The notes under the pieces: model-generated | The model's input: only the letters and a program-made list of their open reading frames with translations | The model's database searches: none | What the model was told of the DNA's origin: nothing | DNA from: Pedobacter roseus | GTDB lineage: Bacteria > Bacteroidota > Bacteroidia > Sphingobacteriales > Sphingobacteriaceae | NCBI RefSeq assembly: GCF_014395225.1 | Contig: NZ_CP060723.1 | Coordinates: 4,960,001-5,024,000, forward strand | Direction: 5' to 3' | Length of the DNA: 64,000 nt | In this document: one piece after another, positions 19,039-27,806 of the stretch | How the letters are laid out: each line of letters begins with the position of its first letter | Numbering within the stretch: the first letter of the stretch is position 1 | Made by a program: the position numbers and the translations under genes

Positions 19039-20400
19039 TTATATTAATCTCTTTTTTATAATCAAGAAAGAGTGCGTGTATGCTGCAATTGTTAAGATAA
19101 AAAAAACAAATGCTGACATTAAAGATATACCACTCAATCCATAAGCCTTAGTTACATAGTTACCTGCAGAAACATAAATTAGTGCAAATAAGCTAGTGAT
19201 AATTGTAATAAAATTTATTTTGCCTGTTGCACTCAGGAAAGCTGTTCCCATGGTATAAAGAGAGTAAAACAAAGCCCATAATCCTAGGTAAAAAAACAAA
19301 ATATTATTGCTGACATAACTTGATCCCGCTAATAATTGTAAAAAGAAATTTCCATAAAATACAAAAATAATTATAGCTAGTGTAAATATTCCCGTAGAAA
19401 TTTGAAGCGTCCTTTTCAGCATATTCTTTGTCCAAGCCCAATCCTTACGGTGTATTGCATCGGCATATCCAGACCAGATAGGATTGTAAAAGCTTAAGTA
19501 AATAGTAATTATGAAGGTATAAAGCTTTTGAACTAAATTGATTTCAGCACCATTTGATAAACTCAAATTTGCAGTTACAATTAAGGTTGTTGCATTATAC
19601 ATAAAAGGACCAGATAGCTGTAACAATGCAAACCACAAACTCGATCTTAGCAGCTGTTTTATTCTTTTAAAGATCAATAAAAAATTCACGTTGATAAATT
19701 GCCATTTGCGCCTATATATAAAATACATACATCCACAAATATTTACAAAAAGAGTTATCAGGAAAAAAACAATTGCAACAACTGTTATATCGGCTTTTGT
19801 AAGTGCCAAAATTGCTATTATAATAAGACTTAATAATCCTATCACTATATTTTGAATTCCAACCCAAAATGACTCATTATAAACAAAAAATGAAGAGGCT
19901 CCAATTCCGAAAGGAATTCCCAACAAAAAAATTGTTTGAACACCTATTAAGATATTTACACCTTGTTTCTGAAGCGCTAAATCACTTGTCTTAAATACAT
20001 CTTTGTAATTTATAAAATCGTGGAAAAAATAAAGTCCTAAACTTAGTGCTAGGGATACAAAAAAGAAAAAATATAAGACTGAGAAGAAGTATTTACGCGA
20101 TTCTATATCACCGCTTATTCCATTAACCTTTAATTCGGCTAGTTTATTTCTTAAAGAATTACCTATCCCTAAGTCTGATGATGCCAATACTGCAGTTGCT
20201 GACGTAATAGCAACCCACATTCCAAACTCGTCTTTTGTGTATATCCTAGCTAAAATAGCTATTAAACCAACTCGTGTTAAGGTACTCACTAAAGTTGCAA
20301 TAAGCATTACTCCTGATCCATAAATAACGGATTTTGTTCGCCCTCCCAAATTACTAATCAAATCCTTCCCTGCTTTTCCCAACTTCAACTTCATAGCCAT
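19039..20400 (-). CDS. wzx: oligosaccharide flippase (Wzx family)
   Basis: MATE/MOP-superfamily transporter that moves lipid-linked repeat units across the inner membrane. 453 residues with about twelve to fourteen membrane helices. IYGSGVMLIATLVSTLTRVGLIAILARIYTKDEFGMW at the N-terminus has the family pattern, with SDLGIGNSLRNKLAELK near 74 and YNPIWSGYADAIHRKDW near 310. It sits with the polymerase and glycosyltransferase genes, as in Wzx/Wzy loci. A 166-bp AT-rich gap separates it from the polymerase fragment. Confidence 0.85.
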   Translation of the reverse strand: MAMKLKLGKAGKDLISNLGGRTKSVIYGSGVMLIATLVSTLTRVGLIAILARIYTKDEFGMWVAITSATAVLASSDLGIGNSLRNKLAELKVNGISGDIESRKYFFSVLYFFFFVSLALSLGLYFFHDFINYKDVFKTSDLALQKQGVNILIGVQTIFLLGIPFGIGASSFFVYNESFWVGIQNIVIGLLSLIIIAILALTKADITVVAIVFFLITLFVNICGCMYFIYRRKWQFINVNFLLIFKRIKQLLRSSLWFALLQLSGPFMYNATTLIVTANLSLSNGAEINLVQKLYTFIITIYLSFYNPIWSGYADAIHRKDWAWTKNMLKRTLQISTGIFTLAIIIFVFYGNFFLQLLAGSSYVSNNILFFYLGLWALFYSLYTMGTAFLSATGKINFITIITSLFALIYVSAGNYVTKAYGLSGISLMSAFVFFILTIAAYTHSFLIIKKRLI

Positions 20401-20426
20401 ATACTTTTACGCTTGATATAATATTA

Positions 20427-21485
20427 TTAATTTATTGAATTCAGAATCTGATTCGCAAAACACCTATCTGTAAATTTCTCGTATGCCGAACTATTCAAAA
20501 AGTTGTTTGCATTTTCGAGTAACTCTTTAATTTTCTCTGGAGATATTGATCTAATAAAATCGTTCATCTCGCTAAATGAACCAAATTGCCTAGCATCAAC
20601 GAAACAATTCGTTGGTACATAATTTTCAATGTCTGGAGCTCCTAAATAAATAGGAATAGTTCCAGTAAAAAAACAGTCAAATATCTTTTCGGTAATATAG
20701 CCTGGAAATCTAAAGTTTTCGAAACAGATCGAGAATTTCATTCTACTTAAAGTCTCAAGCTTATCATCTATTTCTAGTGGTTCTATTTTTTGTATTTGAT
20801 TAAAATTTTGTAAGCTTAAAGTATTTTGTTTCTTCCATCCCCTGCCGAAAAGAGCAAAATCTTTAAATTTAGAAAAGTAGATAATTGCTTCTAATCTATT
20901 TTTATAAAGATCTGTATAACTCATTTTATTCAATCGGTTATAGTAATTGGACCAAACAACTTTTTTAACAGTATGTTCAATAATGCCAGGGATGAATTTG
21001 AACCTTCGATTAAACATTTGTTTATTACTTGCGATCATTCCTAAGAATACATCTTTAGGCTTGGCCTTATAATGCTCGCTCACCTTTGCGTTTGGCCAAA
21101 ACAACGGTAAATTTTGTTTTCCATTGCCAAAAAAACTAAATATTCCAGGAAATAAATAACTGTAATTATAATTATATTTAGACGAATAAGTGCTGTAAAA
21201 ATTTTTCGAGATGTTTGGAGACTCCATACTGAAAACTAAATGTGCAATGGCCCCTCTACTTATAAGTTTATCAGTGTGAGCAGTGTACATATCACTAATT
21301 AGTATTGCACCTTTAACATCCTCAAAGCTGTCTACATTGCTTGATAAACTTACTTCATAACCTCTGTGTATAAGATTATCATAACAGATATTAACCCAAG
21401 TTAAACCAGGTAATCTGTTCATGGCAACCTCTGTAAGCGGCAAGCTTAACATTTCCTGATACTGTAAATCAAATATTATCTTCAT
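20427..21485 (-). CDS. glycosyltransferase family 10 (fucosyltransferase-like)
   Basis: GT10 family, alpha-1,3/4-fucosyltransferase type, using GDP-fucose. The C-terminal signature is clear: FSICFENFRFPGYITEKIFD followed by CFFTGTIPIYLGAPDIENYVP and a Cys-Phe-Val-Asp-Ala-Arg segment. 352 residues from the ATG at 21485 (MKIIFDLQYQEML); a TTG five codons upstream would overlap the next gene. The gmd and fcl genes in this locus would supply GDP-fucose, which supports the assignment, though some GT10 enzymes use other donors. Confidence 0.88.
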   Translation of the reverse strand: MKIIFDLQYQEMLSLPLTEVAMNRLPGLTWVNICYDNLIHRGYEVSLSSNVDSFEDVKGAILISDMYTAHTDKLISRGAIAHLVFSMESPNISKNFYSTYSSKYNYNYSYLFPGIFSFFGNGKQNLPLFWPNAKVSEHYKAKPKDVFLGMIASNKQMFNRRFKFIPGIIEHTVKKVVWSNYYNRLNKMSYTDLYKNRLEAIIYFSKFKDFALFGRGWKKQNTLSLQNFNQIQKIEPLEIDDKLETLSRMKFSICFENFRFPGYITEKIFDCFFTGTIPIYLGAPDIENYVPTNCFVDARQFGSFSEMNDFIRSISPEKIKELLENANNFLNSSAYEKFTDRCFANQILNSIN

Positions 21486-21496
21486 TAATTTTAAAT

Positions 21497-22393
21497 TCAA
21501 GAACGTTTAAATAGTCTTTTAAAAAAAGCTAAAACACATAATTTAACGTAAGATCTATAATCAGATTCTTTGATTAAAATTATTGAACGATTTCTGAAAA
21601 GCGTAGAAAAGTTAACCCCTGAATCTCTGATTTGCTCATATATATTCTTCGTCCTGTAAAGACGTAACTCTTTATTGAATTTATTTATTGAGGTACATTT
21701 TTTGATGTAATTAATAAGCCTTATTCTTTCATTAAATTCGTTAACAAAACTATATTGCGATGAATGAACATAATAATCCATCAGAGGTTTTGCAATAAAC
21801 TTCACTTTCCCTAAATTAGCAACATCAATCAAAAATGCTACATCACAATATTTCCCTCCTTTTTTAGGATCAAATTTTAATTCATCAGCTACCCTTTTTT
21901 TATATGCGTAAGAGGGAAATGGGACAATTTGGTTCTTAACAAGATATCTTTTTGCCATCTGTGTCCCATCCGAAATTATCTGTGTATCTTCATTATTTTT
22001 CAAGAACCAAGTATCAATGATCTTTTTATTCTTAACCGTATTTGCATTACTACCAACCGCTACAACTTCATCATCATTACTAAAGGCTTCATAAATAGCA
22101 GACAACATTCCATCAAGCATAATATCATCATCATGAAATATCATGAAATACTTTGATGTAACATCGCCTAAAATCAGATTCCAATGCTCTACAGCATTGA
22201 CCGAAAGATTTCTTTTGATATACTTAATTCTATCTTTGTAGCTTTTAAGCAATTCATATGTCTGATTATTTGTTGAATTATCTGACACAATAACATCAAA
22301 CTCCACGCCCTTCTGATTTAAGATGGAATCTATAGTATTACAGATAATATCTGGCCTATTATAAGTTGATATAAAAACCTGTAATTCTCTCAT
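21497..22393 (-). CDS. glycosyltransferase family 2 protein
   Basis: GT-A glycosyltransferase, 298 residues. The start LQVFISTYNRPDIICNTIDSIL, VIVSDNSTNN near 36 and the metal-binding FHDDDIM near 90 are typical of GT2. There are no membrane helices; a basic C-terminus (FFKRLFKRS) may bind the membrane surface. It overlaps the cupin gene upstream by one base and so is in the same operon. Donor not predictable. Confidence 0.88.
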   Translation of the reverse strand: MRELQVFISTYNRPDIICNTIDSILNQKGVEFDVIVSDNSTNNQTYELLKSYKDRIKYIKRNLSVNAVEHWNLILGDVTSKYFMIFHDDDIMLDGMLSAIYEAFSNDDEVVAVGSNANTVKNKKIIDTWFLKNNEDTQIISDGTQMAKRYLVKNQIVPFPSYAYKKRVADELKFDPKKGGKYCDVAFLIDVANLGKVKFIAKPLMDYYVHSSQYSFVNEFNERIRLINYIKKCTSINKFNKELRLYRTKNIYEQIRDSGVNFSTLFRNRSIILIKESDYRSYVKLCVLAFFKRLFKRS

Positions 22394-22836
22394 TATTTAT
22401 TTAGTATCCTATCGTTGCTAAACGGTTTGTCAAAATCGTTGAATATTATCGTGTCTGCGGGATCATATAATTGATCTGTATAAGCTAATAAAAGAAAGTT
22501 ACTATTATCATTAAGGTTAATAAAGCAATGTGCTATATTATTCGGAACATATAATGTTTGAGGATTATCAGCTTCTAATATAATCTCCAATCTCTCATTT
22601 GTACCTAAGTCAAATAACTTCACCAAACAATTACCTTCTAAAAGCGTAAACCATTCATTAGCTTTATTGTGAAAATGACATCCCTTTGTTTGATTCGGCG
22701 TAGCCATTGTTAAATAAATTTCACCTGTGAATTGAGGCAAATTTTCTTCAAAACCATTTATTACTTTTAAAAACCATCCTCTACTATCTTCGATCCTCTT
22801 CCTTTTGATTATTTTAATCTTTCGCTCTAAGTTCAT
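22393..22836 (-). CDS. WxcM/FdtA-like sugar-nucleotide cupin
   Basis: Single cupin domain of 147 residues, related to the RmlC/FdtA/WxcM sugar-nucleotide isomerases and epimerases. IEDSRGWFLKVINGF at 16-30 resembles the RmlC start. TKGCHFHNKANEWFTLLEGN carries the metal- or base-type histidines, and TLYVPNNIAHCFINL closes the barrel. It sits directly after the CDP-sugar genes, so I infer a C3 and/or C5 epimerization or a keto-isomerization of CDP-4-keto-6-deoxyglucose. A quinovosamine-type or dTDP substrate is not excluded. Confidence 0.72.
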   Translation of the reverse strand: MNLERKIKIIKRKRIEDSRGWFLKVINGFEENLPQFTGEIYLTMATPNQTKGCHFHNKANEWFTLLEGNCLVKLFDLGTNERLEIILEADNPQTLYVPNNIAHCFINLNDNSNFLLLAYTDQLYDPADTIIFNDFDKPFSNDRILNK

Positions 22837-22837
22837 C

Positions 22838-23740
22838 TCACAAATATTTCCTTAATCCAGTATTTAGATCAACAACTGGTGCCCAATCTTTAACAGCTGT
22901 CCTAATTTTAAAATCATCCAATGCTAAATAAAGCATTTGCTGATCTCTTGTTGCTATTGGTTGATTTTCTGGCCTTTCGATTTCTAACATATCAAAAATA
23001 CGCGCAACCAACGCTTTTATGCTTAGAGGTAGATCCAAACCTGCAACATTATAAAGATCTGCCTTAATATCTTGATCAATTAAAAGGCTCATTAAATTTA
23101 CAAGGTCGGAAATATAAATATATTGCCTAATCTGCTCTCCTGACGATAACCTAGGTTTCTTTTTTTCTTTTAAACTATTAATAAGATAAGGAATTAGTCG
23201 ATTTTCATCCTCTCCCGGGCCATATAAGGAAGGTAAAATCAAATGATACCAGGTTACATTAAATTGTTTATTTGAATAAAAGCGGGTTAATAATCTCTTC
23301 GAATCACAATAACTATTTGGGATACTTCCACTTGCAAAAACCAGAGACTCTTCATCAAAGGGAGAAAATTTATTGTTGTTACCTATTTCGAAGTAGGAGC
23401 CAAAAGTTATTATCTTTCCTTTAAAGTTATTATATTCCAAGTGAGTAACAAGGTCTATAGGGAAAAATGTATTAATCTGATAAGTGAGTAAATTTGATTC
23501 CTGTAAATTTGCCTGAACTCCTCCTGCGGCAGCATAAATAATCACATCATAATTAAGGAAATCATCTAAATTTAATTTGTTAGAAGGATAATTAAATTCA
23601 ATATACTTATAGTTTACTAAAGCATCATAATTATGATGCAGTGTTCTTCCATATAAGTAAAAAAAATTTTCATTTCCGTAAGCCTCTACAAAGTTTCTTG
23701 CTAAGAATGAATTACACCCTATGATTGCTATCTTTTTCAC
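22838..23740 (-). CDS. NAD(P)-dependent sugar-nucleotide epimerase/reductase
   Basis: Extended SDR protein of 300 residues. The N-terminal KIAIIGCNSFLARNFVEAYG is a Rossmann start with a variant glycine motif (GxNxFLA). A YCDSKRLLTRFY motif holds the catalytic Tyr-x3-Lys, and GPGEDENRLIPYLI is the usual middle segment. It lies 1 bp from the cupin gene and overlaps rfbG by one base. The order rfbF-rfbG-SDR-cupin suggests it reduces a 4-keto group to give a CDP-6-deoxyhexose (inference). Confidence 0.8.
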   Translation of the reverse strand: MKKIAIIGCNSFLARNFVEAYGNENFFYLYGRTLHHNYDALVNYKYIEFNYPSNKLNLDDFLNYDVIIYAAAGGVQANLQESNLLTYQINTFFPIDLVTHLEYNNFKGKIITFGSYFEIGNNNKFSPFDEESLVFASGSIPNSYCDSKRLLTRFYSNKQFNVTWYHLILPSLYGPGEDENRLIPYLINSLKEKKKPRLSSGEQIRQYIYISDLVNLMSLLIDQDIKADLYNVAGLDLPLSIKALVARIFDMLEIERPENQPIATRDQQMLYLALDDFKIRTAVKDWAPVVDLNTGLRKYL

Positions 23741-24828
23741 TATGAATTAAATTTAGAAATGTATTCCAAAATTTGCATTTCAGTAAAAGTGTTAATTACA
23801 TTTTTGTCATTATCAAATTCCTTATACCATTTTATGGAATCGCTAACAGCAACTTTTGCATCTAATAAGGGTTTCCATTTCAATTCATTAATAGCTTTAC
23901 TAATATCTAATTTTAAAAGGCCGGCTTCATGCGGTTCACCTTCATTTTGAAGGTTGGTATAATCTCCACTACCCCATGCGTTAATTGCTAAATTGACCAT
24001 TTCACTAACTGGCAATGCATCAGTAGCGTATGGGCCAAAATTATAAGCAGTGCTGAAGCTAATTGGATCGTGTTCCAATTTCATTCCTAGTATCAAATAA
24101 GCTAAAATAGGTTCTAATACGTGCTGCCACGGCCTAATAGATTTAGGATTCCTTATTTCAACCGTTTTATTTATACTTAACGACTTGGCGATATCCGGAA
24201 CTAATCGATCCTTAGACCAATCACCTCCTCCAATAACGTTTCCTGCACGGCCAACAGCCAATGCTTTTTTATGCTCAGCTATATTTTTTATATTGAAAAA
24301 ACTGTTACGATAAGAATCGATAACGAGTTCTGTACAAGCTTTACTGGCACTGTAAGGGTCATAACCTCCTAAGCGGTCATTTTCGCGGTATGGATATTCC
24401 CATTCATTATTATGATATACTTTATCCGTAGTAATTAATACAACCGAACATTTTTTCTCCAATGAACGAACTGCATCTAATAAGTTGGCCGTTCCAATTG
24501 CATTTACCTCAAAAGTTTCAGACGGAATTTCGTAAGATAGCCTAACCAATGGCTGAGCCGCAAGGTGAAAAACAAAATCTGGTTGAAAATCCAAAACGGC
24601 ATTCTTAAGCACATAACGATTGCGTAAATCTGAAATTACAGATTCACAAATCTCATCCCCATCAATCAGATAATATAAGTCATTATTTGTTTTAGGTGCT
24701 AAAGCATAGCCTTTTACCTGCGCTCCTAAAAGATTAAGAACCTTCAACATCCAAGCTCCTTTAAAGCCGGTATGGCCTGTTAAAAAGACTTTCTTTCCGG
24801 AATAGGCATTCTTTAACTGATCTAACAT
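23740..24828 (-). CDS. rfbG: CDP-glucose 4,6-dehydratase
   Basis: Extended SDR enzyme that turns CDP-glucose into CDP-4-keto-6-deoxyglucose. From MLDQLKNAYSGKKVFLTGHT (ATG 24828) it has 362 residues. GHTGFKGAWMLKVLNLLGA is the dehydratase-type NAD motif, HLAAQPLVRLSYEIP is the RfbG signature, and YDPYSASKACTELV holds the Tyr-x3-Lys pair. The start at 24828 lies 1 bp after the rfbF stop; a longer start at 24858 would overlap rfbF. No rfbH (3-dehydrase) lies nearby, so a 3,6-dideoxy sugar is not expected. Confidence 0.93.
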   Translation of the reverse strand: MLDQLKNAYSGKKVFLTGHTGFKGAWMLKVLNLLGAQVKGYALAPKTNNDLYYLIDGDEICESVISDLRNRYVLKNAVLDFQPDFVFHLAAQPLVRLSYEIPSETFEVNAIGTANLLDAVRSLEKKCSVVLITTDKVYHNNEWEYPYRENDRLGGYDPYSASKACTELVIDSYRNSFFNIKNIAEHKKALAVGRAGNVIGGGDWSKDRLVPDIAKSLSINKTVEIRNPKSIRPWQHVLEPILAYLILGMKLEHDPISFSTAYNFGPYATDALPVSEMVNLAINAWGSGDYTNLQNEGEPHEAGLLKLDISKAINELKWKPLLDAKVAVSDSIKWYKEFDNDKNVINTFTEMQILEYISKFNS

Positions 24829-24829
24829 A

Positions 24830-25605
24830 TTACCAGATTTTCCATTTAGCCTCACCACTTTTCCAAAGCTGTTCTAACTCAATTCTATCACGAAGGGCAT
24901 CCATTGGTTTCCAGAAACCAGAATGCTTGAAGGCAGCTAGCTGCCCATCATTTGCAATTTCTTTTAAAGGTTTATTCTCCCATTGCACATCATCAACTTC
25001 ACCCTCTAAATATTTGAATATACCAGGATCCAATACGAAAAATCCACCATTAATCCACATCCCATCGCCTTGAGGTTTTTCGACAAAATGCCGAACGTTT
25101 CCATTTTCATCCATTTCAATATTTCCGAAACGACCAGGAGTTTGTATACTCGTTAATGTTGCTAACTTGTCATGACTATTATGGAAAGCCACTAAAGCAT
25201 TAATATCAATGTCCGCAACACCATCACCATACGTAAGCATAAACGTTTCGCCCTCTACGTATTTTTGTATTTTCTTTATCCTTCCAGCAGTATTGGTATT
25301 CAATCCAGTATCGACCAAAGTAACCTTAAAAGATTCGGAATTTGAAAAATGCACATCCACTTTATTCTTTTCAATATCTATAGATACATCTGAGTTGTAT
25401 AAATAGTAATTTAGGAAATATTCTTTGATGGTTTGTGCTTTATAACCTAAGCACAAAACAAAATCATTGTAACCATAGGCTTCGTATATTTTCATGATGT
25501 GCCATAAAATAGGTTTACCACCAATTTCAACCATTGGTTTTGGTCTTGCTTCCGTTTCTTCCATTAATCGGGTGCCCAAGCCCCCGCTAATATTACTACC
25601 TTCAT
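24830..25605 (-). CDS. rfbF: glucose-1-phosphate cytidylyltransferase, apparent 1-nt frameshift near the start
   Basis: Makes CDP-glucose from CTP and glucose-1-phosphate. The body reads LMEETEARPKPMVEIGGKPI, FMLTYGDGVADI, FVEKPQGDGMWINGGFFVLDP, all family motifs. The expected start MKVVILAGG is present at the ATG at 25605 but in another frame. A run of five C on the plus strand (25581-25585) needs a sixth to join MKVVILAGG to LGTRLMEE. As written, the frame from the ATG stops after about 13 codons. Either the gene is broken, or the homopolymer is miscounted. Otherwise the length (about 258 residues) is normal. Confidence 0.9.
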
Positions 25606-25704
25606 ACTTTTATTATAATATGTATTTTATTATTATAGGAATAATTAACATTTAATTTTGTCTCTCTCATGCCTACTAAAAAAATTCCGCTCCAAGGTAG
25701 GTAT

Positions 25705-26670
25705 TTAAGCTACGGAACTATCTGTAAAAACCCTATTTATATAGTCAGTATAAGCTAACTTTAAGCCCTCAGTTAATGAGGTTCTATAATTCCACCCTAA
25801 CTTTGAAAGTTTTTGAACATCCATAAGCTTGCGTGGCGTTCCATCCGGTTTAGAATGATCATATTCTATTTTCCCGTCATAACCGACAATCTTTTTAACT
25901 TCCTCTGCTAAATCAGCAATGCTTAAATCTTCACCGCAACCAACATTAACCAGGCCCTTTTCATTATAATGCTGCATTAAGAAATAACAAGCATCAGCTA
26001 AATCATCGGCGTACAAGAATTCCCTTTTAGGTGCCCCAGTTCCCCATATCGTTACAACAGGAATGCTTTTTTGTTTTGCTTCGTGAAACCTTCTAATTAA
26101 GGCAGGCAGAACATGTGAATTTTCAGGATGATAATTATCATTTATACCGTAGAGATTGGTCGGCATCACCGAAATATAATTACATCCATATTGATCACGG
26201 TAGGCATCGCACATTTTAATTCCGGCAATTTTAGCAATTGCATAGGGCTCATTTGTCTGCTCTAACTCACCTGTTAACAAATATTCTTCCTTTAATGGTT
26301 GCGATGCCAATTTAGGATAAATACAAGATGAACCTAAAAACATTAACTTTTTAACTTCATTTCTTCTAGATGCTTCTATGATATTACTTTGAATCATCAG
26401 ATTATCGTACAAAAATTCACCTCTATATGTGTTATTGGCAATGATTCCTCCAACTTTCGCAGCGGCTAAAAAGACATATTCAGGTTGATTAGATTCAAAC
26501 CAGTTCAACACTGATTGCTGATTCCTTAAATCTAATGTCTTGGAATTAGCAACCAATATATTCTCAAAGCCCTCGGCCTCTAGCTTACGTTTAATCGCAG
26601 AACCAACCATTCCGTTATGCCCGGCGATATATATTGCAGCTGATTTATCTTGAAGATATAAATCCAACAT
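25705..26670 (-). CDS. fcl: GDP-L-fucose synthase
   Basis: Bifunctional 3,5-epimerase/4-reductase that ends the GDP-fucose route. 321 residues. IYIAGHNGMVGSAIKRKLE is the NADP motif, LAAAKVGGIIANNTYRGEFL and MFLGSSCIYPKLASQPLKE (catalytic Ser and Cys) are family signatures, and YAIAKIAGIKMCDAYRDQYG holds Tyr-x3-Lys. It overlaps gmd by one base, the standard pairing. Start at MLDLYLQDKSAAIYIAGHNG. Confidence 0.96.
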   Translation of the reverse strand: MLDLYLQDKSAAIYIAGHNGMVGSAIKRKLEAEGFENILVANSKTLDLRNQQSVLNWFESNQPEYVFLAAAKVGGIIANNTYRGEFLYDNLMIQSNIIEASRRNEVKKLMFLGSSCIYPKLASQPLKEEYLLTGELEQTNEPYAIAKIAGIKMCDAYRDQYGCNYISVMPTNLYGINDNYHPENSHVLPALIRRFHEAKQKSIPVVTIWGTGAPKREFLYADDLADACYFLMQHYNEKGLVNVGCGEDLSIADLAEEVKKIVGYDGKIEYDHSKPDGTPRKLMDVQKLSKLGWNYRTSLTEGLKLAYTDYINRVFTDSSVA

Positions 26671-27797
26671 TACTCGTATTGGTTTTTTATAGTGTAACCA
26701 TGTGACTTCAATAATGATTCTTTTTTGAAGTGATCTACATCAGTTGCGACCATTTCTTTTACTAAAGCAGCTAGATCATATTTAGGCTGCCATCCTAATT
26801 TAGTCTTTGATTTGGTGGGATCGCCAATCAATAAATCAACTTCCGTCGGGCGGAAATAAGTTGGATCTACGCCAACTACTTCAGTTCCAATAGCTACTTG
26901 AAATTCAGGGTTTGAGCATGCAGATACAATACCTTTTTCTTCGACACCTTCTCCAGTAAAATCAATCGTAATTCCAACTTCAGCAAAAGCCAAACGCACA
27001 AATTCACGTACTCTGGTTGTAACTCCTGTAGCAATTACGAAATCTTCTGCAACATCTTGCTGTAAAATCCTCCACATAGCTTCAACATAATCCTTGGCGT
27101 GTCCCCAGTCACGTTCGGCATCAAGATTTCCTAAAAACAATTTCTTCTGTAGACCTTGAGCTATTTTAGCCACCGCACGGGTGATCTTACGGGTTACAAA
27201 AGTCTCGCCTCTTAATGGGCTTTCATGATTAAATAATATTCCATTACAAGCAAACATACCATAAGCTTCACGATAGTTCTTTGTAATCCAAAACCCATAA
27301 ATCTTTGCCACACCATATGGTGAACGTGGATAAAAAGGTGAATTTTCATCATAAAACCCTTTGTCATTTTTATTTTCTGGCATGCCCCCATACAATTCGG
27401 ATGTAGATGCCTGATAAACTCTGGTCTTTTTTTCCAAGCCTAAGATTCTCACTGCTTCCAATATCCGTAAAGTTCCGATTCCGTCTACATTAGCTACATA
27501 TTCGGGTGAATCAAAAGATACTTTTACATGACTCATTGCACCTAAATTATAAATTTCATCTGGCTGTATTTCCTGAACAAGTCTGATTAAATTCGTTGAG
27601 TCGGTTAAATCTCCATAATGTAGTTTAAATGTAACATTATCATCGTGTGGATCTTGATATAAATGATCAATGCGATCAGTATTAAATAAAGAACTTCTTC
27701 GTTTAATACCATGAACCATGTACCCTTTTTCCAAAAGTAACTCTGCAAGATAAGTTCCATCTTGACCTGTAATACCTGTAATTAATGCAACCTTCAT
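26670..27797 (-). CDS. gmd: GDP-mannose 4,6-dehydratase
   Basis: Converts GDP-mannose to GDP-4-keto-6-deoxymannose. 375 residues, the family length. ALITGITGQDGTYLAELLLEKGY is the diagnostic N-terminus. GIKRRSSLFNTDRIDHLY, YQASTSELYGG and SPYGVAKIYGFW (Tyr-x3-Lys) follow, and FNHESPLRGETFVTRKI is the GDP-binding part. It pairs with fcl downstream. manC at 10912 provides its substrate. Confidence 0.97.
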   Translation of the reverse strand: MKVALITGITGQDGTYLAELLLEKGYMVHGIKRRSSLFNTDRIDHLYQDPHDDNVTFKLHYGDLTDSTNLIRLVQEIQPDEIYNLGAMSHVKVSFDSPEYVANVDGIGTLRILEAVRILGLEKKTRVYQASTSELYGGMPENKNDKGFYDENSPFYPRSPYGVAKIYGFWITKNYREAYGMFACNGILFNHESPLRGETFVTRKITRAVAKIAQGLQKKLFLGNLDAERDWGHAKDYVEAMWRILQQDVAEDFVIATGVTTRVREFVRLAFAEVGITIDFTGEGVEEKGIVSACSNPEFQVAIGTEVVGVDPTYFRPTEVDLLIGDPTKSKTKLGWQPKYDLAALVKEMVATDVDHFKKESLLKSHGYTIKNQYE

Positions 27798-27806
27798 TTA
27801 TTTTAT

